This document shows positions 54,829 to 64,000 of a stretch of DNA of 64,000 nucleotides, in pieces. Origin of the DNA: Onthophagus taurus (Eukaryota; Arthropoda; Insecta; Coleoptera; Scarabaeidae); assembly GCF_036711975.1 (NCBI RefSeq), contig NC_091967.1, forward strand, positions 15,748,001 through 15,812,000. Direction: 5' to 3'. Under the pieces are notes generated by a model. That model worked only from the letters and a program-made list of their open reading frames with translations. It made no database searches and was not told where the DNA came from. Every line of letters starts with the position of its first letter. The stretch's first letter is position 1. The position numbers and the translations under genes were made by a program.

Positions 54829-57780
54829 AAATCAGAATTACTGGAAGAATCTGAGTCTTCCGCTAGTTGGATGATGACAGGAGGTAAATCAGTTATTAAT
54901 GAATTTCCCATTAATGTTGTCCAATCTTTTTTAATTAGTTCTTCACAGTGGCGAACACTATTTGCCTACATCTCCGGAGTGTAAGGACCAAGAGCTTTTT
55001 GCCAAGTCTCCTTGACACGACAGATCTTTTTCTCCGAGCTGGACTGAACATGTTTATTGTAATAAGTTTTTAAGAACGCCCAACATAGTTCAATGGGATT
55101 ACCGTATTTTCTCGAATGTAATCCGCACCTTTTTTACAAATTTTATGTGCTCTAAAATCAAATGCGGATTACAATCGGGTGCGGATTAGATTCGCAGTCG
55201 TATAGTTGCAATTTGGAAAATAGTAAAATAAAATCACATTATAACAATACCACTTTACTAAGGGTTTTAGAACGATATTTACATTTTTATGTATCATTTT
55301 CTTCCCATATTACGTCATCTTCGGATTATACAAAACTTCTTAAATGATGTTATAATATTGTTTTCAGGGATCGTTTTCCATGTCGCCTACACTCACTGAA
55401 CAAGTTCAGCAGCTCCTTTAATTGCTCCCGGTTTTGTTAATTCTCGAGTTTGTTAATATACATATACATATACAGGTTGTAGTATGGATGTTATTCCACC
55501 AGGTATTATTATTGTGACAAGAAGTCTAAACCAAGGGCAATCATCTATGATTAATTAATATCCTTATTTAATAATCTTCCTGGTTTACGACTCCATACTT
55601 GTCTTAATCATTCCATCATCAGCTTTTCAATTATCCATCCTTTTTGTTGTGCCCTAACTAGGACGTCATTCGGGAAGTCTTGCAGGTTTCAGAATGGTCT
55701 TTTTCTCAATAGTAGTAAAGTCAGCAATTTTTCCCTATCACTTGTTACTGCTAGCATCAATGTGATGCGCAATTTTTCGCAACCTTTCGTTTATAAAGAA
55801 ATTTCCCACACACCTCTTCTTTCCAGTGTGTAATTGGGTGGCATATCCAGATATACTACCATTTTGTTAACATTTACAGTTTGAGACAAATTGAAATTTT
55901 CTTGAGAATCATTAGGAGCTTTTGGGAAATTGTAGTTCTGCGCCTCAACGATAACACCATTCGGCGCATAAATCCTACAGTCCAACCTTAGCTAGTATTA
56001 AAAATTTTTTAGTCCCTCCTTTCGTTTTTCTTGAGAGAACTAGAAAACTGCCTCATCAATTTCATGAAATCGTCTCTTCTTTGGCCCGGTAAATTTTTTG
56101 CACGATGCCTCACAGTCTGCAGTAGCTACCTGGTCTTTCCGCATCAGCCGCAACGTTACTCTCATTATCAGCAAAAATTGTACCAGCTTTTCGATTTCTT
56201 TAACGCTAACTTAATAATATCTCTTTAAACTTTGCTGTAGAGAAGAACCTTTTAGATTTTTGCTACTTTTTTTTATAATTACGCTATTATATTTATAATT
56301 AAGCACACACCACGTTCGAGCTACTACGAGGGCAGTACATATATGAACGGAATTCGTGCTAGGCATAACTATTTATTTTTAAAATTATATTTATTTTCCA
56401 ATTTTTTCTGGCTTGGTAAATTTAAAGTCCAGTCTAATAAAAACTCGTCGTAAGCAAGGTTTCTTTAGGTGCATCAGCGTCAGTCAACGGAAAAAATATA
56501 TATTTATGGTTAACAACAAGCATCGCATCGTTTTGGTGTTGTCGAATTGCTCAAAGAAAGATGCGGATTACATTCGCAAACTAAATTTTTTTACCACTAT
56601 GCATTTTTAAAATCGGGGTGCGGATTAGATTCGAGTGCGGATAAGATTCGAGAAAATACGGTATATTGGCAATTGTATGGAGGAAGGCGAAGAACAGTAT
56701 GGCCATGGTCTCTTATTAATTTGTCAATTTCAAAGAATTTTCAATTTGAGGCTTGTAATAACGGATTATTTCCCATAACGATTTTTTATTTAAGGTTGGT
56801 TCAAACTGTATATTATGTTCAGTTAACTATTTTTTCATATCATTTTTTTTGTGCAGAAACTTGGAGCTTTCTCGACTTGTTTTGAGTGATATGGAGCATT
56901 ATCCATTACTACCGCACACTTCGCACCCAAATTATTTAATGCTGGAAGTAATTGATTTTTCACCCATTCCATAAAAATAATTGACGTCATATTTTTATGA
57001 TAATCTCTGTGCTCCGTGTTGTCACTGAGCAAGAGATCGCAATTTGGCAAAAACGCTGACGAAGTACCTGCGTGCAAGATTGTAAATCTTTTTCCTTCGC
57101 CTTCTGCTCTTTGCGGAATACCGAATCTTTCATTTTCATTTACCCATTGATAAACTTGGGTGCCATTTTCGTAAATCCAAGTTTCGTCAAGAAAAACAAA
57201 AGTATACTCTCCGGATTCTAGGTATTGCAAGTATGTCTTTAAAAATGTAATTCTTTTTGAAACTATATGTGGTTGTTCAATTAACACTTTTCTATTGCTA
57301 ATCTTTTTATATCTATATCCCATAGATTTTATAATTTTATGTAATTTTGATCTACCATTAGTAAAATCACATTCATTTCTTGCAAAATTAAGTAAATCAT
57401 TAAGATTAAAATACTGTTTCTTTTCATGCAATTTTTGTATTTGTCTTCCTAACTCTTCTTTAATAAAATATAAATTATTATCCGTTTTGTAGTTCATTTT
57501 ACAACGCCCTTGTGTTTTTGGTTTTTTTACAGTTTGATATTGTTTGTAGGTTTGAATAATTTTAAAAATCGTCGTGCTGTGAACCTAATACAATTATGTT
57601 GAATATAAATTTAATTTTAAAACTCAAGTGCAATACACATACATCAAAAATACGTGAAGCTTTATCACATATATATTTTAAATTCGTATTTGGTGTCTCC
57701 GTCTGTACTTCTTCACAATACCTAATTATAGAGTTTTTTTCGCGTTTAGACAGTTGACATCCCGTTCCACCCTTAACATT
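54829..57780 (-). pseudogene. Tc1/mariner-superfamily DDE transposase pseudogene, split by a nested transposon
   Basis: Reading leftward, 57643 to about 57775 gives the helix-turn-helix start (GTGCQLSKREKNSIIRYCEE, KYICDKASRIFD). A 58-base intron (57585-57642) joins it in frame to VHSTTIFKIIQTYKQYQTVK. The frame to 56835 holds the first catalytic Asp in FVFLDETWIYENG and the second in VVMDNAPYHS. A TGA at 56835 and frameshifts break the rest (TEHNIQFEPTLNKKSLWEII, DHGHTVLRLPPYNC). A 1560-base element then interrupts the gene. The third catalytic residue, Glu of NPIELCW, is encoded on the other side, at about 55075-55100. The C-terminus runs to about 54829 with a TAG at 54966-54968. No start codon was found upstream. 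It is clearly inactive. Confidence 0.85.
55102..56661 (-). mobile_element. pogo/Tigger-like DNA transposon (1560 bp), decayed, nested
   Basis: The left end, CCGTATTTTCTCGAAT, and the right end are inverted copies, and both continue into ATCCGCAC. TA duplicates flank the element at 55100-55101 and 56662-56663. Subterminal tgcggatta repeats lie near both ends. The minus strand encodes scraps of a pogo-type transposase: SLGWTVGFMRR-like residues (one frame has a stop) and LSLRRRTTI in the DNA-binding part, and NVNKMVVYLDMPPNYTLERR (within 55791-55985). The last is the D-E-T-P-V-x-x-D-M-P block with its catalytic Asp apparently lost. It is a dead copy, inserted in the transposase listed above. 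Confidence 0.8.
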
Positions 57781-60700
57781 TTTATGGTAGATTTAGCAGC
57801 AAAAAAATTATATGAAAATTGTTTTTTAATCAATCTTAACAAATTTGATAGACAGTGGTGGCACACAATTAAAGTAAAAGTCACGACATGCGCTTTTACT
57901 TTCAATACCAACTTGACGACACTTTGACAATTGATTTAAATAAAAAACAGATTATAGGTATCATTAAAAAGTTTCTATGAGATAGATTTCTGTAATAAAT
58001 TTTGACTAACGTGCATTCTTTACTAAACGATACTTAGGTTGGGTTGGATTGGCGTTGTCGGGTCAATATGTCAGTTCGATACACATCGAATACTTAGTTA
58101 ACACCTACAAATTGTTGCTGCCTATAATTAAGTAGACACCCCTTTAGAGCGATTAAAGGATTAATTGGAGGTGATCGTATTGAATTGTCGAGATGGTTTG
58201 ATGGAATCAACAGCGGATAATGGAGCTAATAACGAGAGAATTGGTGATGAAGTGAAATTTGTGTAGGAGGATTTCAAACAAGATCAAATTAGTACAACTG
58301 AAAGTTGTTTAAAAAATGGGAGTTTTCCATTTTCGTATAAATGGGAGAAATTACAAGTGGTATGGTTGTCGAAGAGGAATGCTGCTGCGTGATGAGAAGA
58401 GTTATAGGGCACTGGCGAATAGGCTCCTGAGATTTATTGAAGTCAAAGGATGAGAAAAGAAAGCGATACTTTACAGAGTGTAATGAATGGGTGGTATTGC
58501 ACGTTGGTCACGCTGGCTGTACTTAATATACTTAAGAACATTTGGAAATCGAGCATCATCGCGCATTGGAAAAAATGAGACATGATAGATATTTAAATTC
58601 CTCTATAGACAGCTTCTTAAACTTCTTAAATGTTACTTCAACTTGAGTAGACGTAGTAACCCCTCCTTACCCTTTTCAAAACAACATGCAGTTAAAGCCT
58701 TTCTATACCTTGTAGTATTTGCGATCCTATTTCAATTATAATTGTGATTGCGTCTCTTTCCCATTCAATAATAATGTTAATACATATATAACCACGCTTA
58801 ATCTACGCTGCGACCTCAATTACAAACCTTACAAATTATTAAGAAAGTTGCGTTGATAAAATTTGAATAGCCTCTCAATTCCTTTCTTACATTAAGTCAT
58901 TTAATTTGATTAGCTAGAGTCTAAAATCTCGAAAGCTTATGCGTTAAACACATTTTTTTTCTAGTTGGATTCCACATTAATTAATGACTAAACTTTTATT
59001 CTATACCGCACAAATTTCGCACATTTTAAAGCATATTTTTCCGAATTCCTTGCATTTTTACGAGGTAATCCAAAGATTAACAAGAGCCATATAAAATAGA
59101 TATATCTAAAAACACCTCAATTCATTTGCGGATAGCTTGATCTGCAATTGAGATTCTAATAAGTATGTTGGGAGATAATTCTGTGAAATAATTGCAATTT
59201 TCGTGAGCCAGTTCCAATAGCAACTAAGCCATTGCATATTCCAGGCATAACCATTGCTATAAACCCATTGCTAAACTATGAAGAACTCATCAATCACTGA
59301 ATAAACCTAATATGAGAACTTTTTTTTGCTATCATTATAATTACTCTGATAAGAATGTTAATAATCCTACAAATCTACTATATGTGACGTCAATAAATGA
59401 TGATGAAACGTCAGTTTGAGTTTACAACATAAAAAGTTTAATTTATCTACAAATATCGTCATAAACTTTTTAGAGTATGAAATACCTCTGTTATATACAT
59501 TGCACAATTATCTTTGAAACGAACCACACCTGCCTTTTCGTAGCTATACAATACCTATTAGTTTACTCTCATGCTCTCCCTCTGTTCGAGAATCATTTCA
59601 ATACTTTCTTGTCCAGTTTATGGCCTCTACTCCACGGAATGCACTTTTACATGAACAGCTCCGAGAAAACGCTTAGTGCTGTAAGCCGTTACGTTATTAT
59701 GTTGTAGGGGAACAGCAAGTACGAATTGCCGCATGTCGTAGATAATTGTTGGGAGCCACCATGTACCTATAACGATAGGACACTGTAATAATAATCTAAT
59801 GAAGTAGAAAATCTCGTCGAGACTCGTAATTTTCTCCATGAAAGCTAATTATATAATTGGTTGTAACATTATTAACCCGCGTTTTATTAATAATTATTGA
59901 AAATAAGTGAGGATTGGTCCAAGTATGGTTTATCATTGATTGTATTTCAATTACATTCTATTGCAGAATGCGATCAATTAACTAGATTAATGGAAGTAGT
60001 TGTATGAAACAGCGAACGGTTTGCCCTAGAAAATCCCGATATGGAAGTGTCGCAAGAGTCGCTGATTTAAGTAAGTGAATCAACCAAGTCGATGACTGGG
60101 CGTACGTTTGTAAGTGCAAACCAGACCGTCATGATCATGATTGCACTTGCCCAGCGTGACTTGCAAACCACTCTTCGCGACCTTGGTGTAAACGAAGTCT
60201 TCGTGGAGTATAGGATATTGTCAGTATTGTACTACACGTTTATGCACTTTACCCTTTCGTGCCATCGTATTAACGAGATTGTTTAGTTTCTAATTTCAAA
60301 CGTTAACACATAACGTGTACCCCGTTGATGATTTATAGGAAATATGAAAAAAATATCGGTGTGATTTAAATTAATTTTCACCACTTATCTACAAAAACTG
60401 CAATAATCACTTAAAATTCCCATTAACACGAAATATTATAATTCCTTCCAATTATCTTCATGCTTCGACCATCATCGTCTACTCAGTAACGCATCGAGCT
60501 CGCAAGAATTAACATTCCTACTCCATAAAGTAATTTTAAATGCAAACGACTTTAATGACTTTCATACGAAGCGTGAAGAAAAAATCATAACGAAAGAAAA
60601 ATAATAGAACTTAAAACGAGGTGAATATGAAGCAATAAAAATTGCAAATTCTCGATTCGTAGAGATAATATATTCATAATTTACCATGGTGGTTGTGTTG

Positions 60701-61100
60701 TTATGTATACGCTTGGAATATAACAATTAAGATTTCTCGAATTAGATTGCAGCCCCGTCGCTGGAGAGAGAAAATGGACGGATGCCATCAATTTACGTTA
60801 TTTAATTCATTGAGCATAAAATTATGCGAAGCGTTGGTCGGTATGGTACAATGGCAGGACACGTCTTAAGTTTTCTATCTTGAAGATGGAAGGTTTCAAA
60901 TCATTCAAGGAGCGGAAGTTATGATTTTTTCGTATCGGTCGAGAGAATACTCGTTTTTGTAGTTAATTAACTCAGTGGAAATATTTTAATTAACTTTTTA
61001 AATAAATTACATTAAATCGTTTTTAATTTTTTACTTCACTACTGTTAAAAAAATTGATTGAGGTGCACAAAGGTCCACGTGTCTTTAAATTCCTATATCT

Positions 61101-61128
61101 CAGGTGTACCGTACACCTGGACCAGGTG
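61101..61128. promoter_or_regulatory. Cluster of three CAGGTG/CACCTG E-boxes
   Basis: CAGGTG at 61101, CACCTG at 61114 and CAGGTG at 61123 lie within 28 bases. The first two form a nearly perfect palindrome, caggtgtaccgtacacctg. These hexamers are the preferred sites of Snail/Scratch/ZEB-type zinc fingers and some bHLH factors. The cluster lies in the intron 1.6 kb before the shared exon of the unidentified gene, so it could be an enhancer element. Confidence 0.4.
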
Positions 61129-62754
61129 AGGCACGAACCCTTTCAGCATCCACAACCTCTTATTTTGTTTCAAAAAAAATACTACCACACAAAAAACAAC
61201 AATGTCAATAATAATCGTTTTATCGCATCAAATAAAGCAGGTTTAGCACATTCTCGGTTAACACCGTTTAACGTTGTGTCCATCATGCGTGTTTTAAAAC
61301 ACGTTTTAAAATGAATGATTTTTTTGTGTGTGTAAGCGTGCTTTAAAACTATAACTCATGGATGAAAAATAAAGAATCTGATATGGCTATAAATTATAGA
61401 CGTTGAAGGTAATCTCCGATTTGCAATTTCGATGTGCAACGTAAAGACGTGTAATCTAGTAAGTGTACAGGTCAAAAGAAATAAAAAAAATATTAACGGT
61501 CGCTTCCAGGTTATTTATGCGGTCTATAAAGAATATGCTCGTTATTAGATGGTATCGGATATTTATTGTAGCGAACGGCAATTAAACTCACATTGAGTAT
61601 ACACTTTGAGATTATTTAAAGGATTTTCAAGCGTTATGAAGAAGATTTTGCTACGGTAATTAACGTGGCGAAGATATTAATCTTGATTTGAAAATGAATA
61701 TTCATTTCGTTTAAAATATTAACTTTCTCCTTATAAGAAAAAAATAATGAGATTAGATCTTAAATTAAGTGATTAAGTTTAATCACGTAAAACGCAACTT
61801 TGTGTCATTAAAATCATCATAAATCCACTTAATCTGGAAATAAACAGTTATACACAGAAGTAGCAACCTCTTATTAGTATCAAGACTTACTCTTTGAGTA
61901 CCTTCAACCTTAACTGAAGAAGTGATGTTCATTAAAACCTTGATAGTAATCGCATACCGTTAATGACACGTGCTTTCTTTCTGTACCGATCTAAATACCG
62001 AGCTCTTGTCGAAGCACAAAACATTCATCTCCGCGTCATTGAAGTCGACTACGATCTCTTCGCATAGCTAAAGTGTTGAACAATAACACACGCGATGAGA
62101 CATTCCATCCACAACCGTATGGATTCCAAAGTATAAGAAAAGAAAACCCATCGTTCACCGGCTTACCATATGTTTCAACCCGGTTGCAACATCTTTCATC
62201 CGCTGGTAGAATCGTCTGAGCAATATTTGACCAGCTTCTTCTTCTCGTTATTATTAATCTATTTTCCATTCGACTCACCAAGCAAAGGCTGCACCATCTG
62301 TACAACGATTTACAGCCTCTTCACGGGCATATTCGCGCCCATAAAAGATACCAAATGGGTCGACAATTACTTGTTTTATCACTGCAAGTAACAATTTTAA
62401 GATTACAAATTAGAAATTCAATTCTGATGAAATTAAACTTCTCGGCATTATTAAATTTAGTTTATTGTAGTGATTTTGCAAATAATTGGATGCCCCACTT
62501 TATCTGTAATAATATTACGGTTGATAAATTTGTATTTACCTATGTATTATATGTCGTATAACTCGATAGAAACTTGTTACTGGAATGCATATACATTAAG
62601 TACCATTCAGGGTAATGCTTCTCGTATCGTTTGAGATGTATGGAAAAACGTCGTTTGCTCTCCCTAATGCATTTACGAGAATAGAACGTATGTTACCTCG
62701 TTTATATCCGTTTATTGAAAGCAGTTTAAAAAATTTTATTTCTTTATTTTTCAG

Positions 62755-62806
62755 TGAAACCATCTTCACAGGACCTGAATCAAGTGTTCCATTGGATTAC
62801 GCAAAG
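62755..62806 (+). CDS. Shared second coding exon of the unidentified gene
   Basis: The 52-base exon lies between a TTATTTTTCAG acceptor and an AAAG|GTAAGG donor. One base completes the split codon left by exon 1a or 1b, followed by 17 codons, ETIFTGPESSVPLDYAK, ending in phase 0. No later exon of the gene is visible up to 64000, so it continues beyond the window. I could not assign a family. Confidence 0.6.
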
Positions 62807-64000
62807 GTAAGGTTTTAGTTAATTTGTTATATTATTTCTTTTTCTATTACACAAAAATGAAAATATCAATATTTGTTAATGATATAATTTTTAATCCTAT
62901 AAAAAATGCTAAATAAAATTTGAAAATTAAATTTAAAATGATTTCAAGTTCATAAACCATATACCAATGTTTTTTAGCATGTTTGAACATGATTTTGCCA
63001 CGTCTTGAACAATATAAGCTGTAACATGATGCGCACACGACATGTAAAAACAAGTTAAGACATTCATTTTGAATAAAGAAGATTATTCCGAAAGATAGAT
63101 GTTATCTATCTATCTAGCTACTGAGGTAATGATTTATCTTTTGTCAACTCATACTGCTGGAAAAGGCTACATACTACTGGCAGAAGAGTAAAAACCGCTA
63201 ATTCTGTATATTTATAAGATATACAAATAAAAGTATTTATGATTTATAATCATATAAGATTCGTCGATTGTAAAATATTCATATTTATATAGCTTGATGG
63301 TAAAATTAATTACGATAAGAATACCTCATTAATTTATCGTTTTAAATAACCATAAATTCCTAATATTAAACGGTAACAATGGTGAATACAATTTTTTTTT
63401 AAATGTTCATAAAAAGCGCATTTCCTCATTGTGAACGCTTAAAAACAAAAGGAACTGTAAACAAAAGACAATAATCGTGATGTTACGCAATACGGGATGT
63501 TTTCAAGATACCTTATGGCACACGTTGAACGCCGATTCGAAAACCATAACTTCCTTCTTAGCTCAATGATCCAATTCGTCCTACGAAGCGTGTCGATCCT
63601 TTGTTATTTTCTTAGGTGTCCAATATCGACGGAAACGGTGACACGTGTTTATTAAAAAGGAAGTTTATCGAAGAAACCTTTATTTTTTAAGATGAGGAAG
63701 TGAAAGTAAGAGAAAATATTTTTCTGAATTAATCTCCTAAGCTGTTTTCTAAATAATTTGGTTTATGGTTTTTTGTAATCAACATTTCTCGTTAATATTG
63801 TTTAATGGTTTAGGAAGTTTCTATTGTACCAAACGATAAAGAGAATTCTAAAAGTTTCAACTCCTTGCTACTGTACACAGTTAAACGCTTCTCAACGTAA
63901 ATTAAAGCTTCACTAGACGTTCTCATTCAAATTTAAACACAAAGCGTAGTGGTGCACTCGAAAGAGTAAAGTATTTAATTCGAGGACTGTGTACCGGTCG
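62807..64000 (+). other. Intron downstream of the shared exon
   Basis: The sequence is AT-rich, with a short tatctatctatct run near 63106. I saw no exon, RNA gene or repeat element that I can support. Confidence 0.5.

Larger units (their letters stand above)
40472..62754 (+). other. First intron(s) of the unidentified gene
   Basis: This 22-kb span lies between exon 1a and the shared exon, with exon 1b inside it. It holds copies C, D and E of the ctag repeat, minisatellites, a Tc1 remnant, LINE fragments, and the nested transposons at 54.8-57.8 kb. The rest (about 43.9-48.7, 50.8-51.7, 53.2-54.8 and 57.9-62.7 kb) shows AT-rich sequence and no supportable gene or RNA. Confidence 0.5.

Noticed and set aside
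60040..60080. ATG-containing segment before a TTTAA|GTAAGT donor, checked as a third alternative first exon
   Set aside because: The frame has a TAA stop immediately before the donor.
1..64000. tRNA, rRNA, CRISPR or bacterial operon features
   Set aside because: None was seen by eye. The splice structure and repeats indicate a nuclear insect genome. A tRNAscan or Infernal run would be needed to exclude small RNAs.

Overview
The window is AT-rich animal nuclear DNA with long introns, GT/AG splice sites, scattered AATAAA signals and many decayed transposons. Protein similarity and transposon types point to an insect. A beetle or similar holometabolous insect is plausible, but the sequence alone does not settle the species. 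Most of the 64 kb is intron or intergenic DNA. Few of the open frames in it look like real exons.

The left half (1-33845, + strand) carries the 3' part of one large gene. It starts inside the last piece of a PP2C-type (PPM1E/F-like) phosphatase domain. A 24-kb intron follows, then six phase-compatible exons encode a long acidic, disordered region with NPF tripeptides and a near-perfect PAM2 motif, an Ala/Val-rich segment, and a basic Pro/Ala/Lys/Ser tail. A CpG-rich, promoter-like segment with a splice donor lies inside the 24-kb intron near 18.2-18.34 kb, so the tail may also be made without the phosphatase. The intron before the last exon contains a higher-order tandem repeat (about 390-bp units built from about 41-bp monomers).

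The middle (34.8-39 kb, - strand) holds two compact genes. One is an intronless proteasome beta-2 (PSMB7-like) gene with every catalytic residue intact. The other is a complete three-exon CYB5D1-like gene (cytochrome b5 domain, cilium or axoneme family).

The right half (40-64 kb, + strand) is the 5' part of a gene I could not identify. Two short first coding exons, at 40440 and 52132, each encode ten codons plus two bases, end in the same phase, and share the pattern xxFDI. Both fit a common 52-bp exon at 62755-62806. The gene continues past the window edge.

The non-coding DNA is a graveyard of mobile elements: LINE reverse-transcriptase fragments, Tc1-like, piggyBac-like, DUF4817-type and pogo-like transposases, a foldback element, and a dispersed ctagttctaggtctag repeat family with pogo-like ends. 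The clearest case is at 54.8-57.8 kb. A 1560-bp pogo-like element with TA target duplications interrupts another DDE transposase gene exactly before its third catalytic residue.

All calls come from reading the sequence. No database search was run, and family names rest on remembered motifs.
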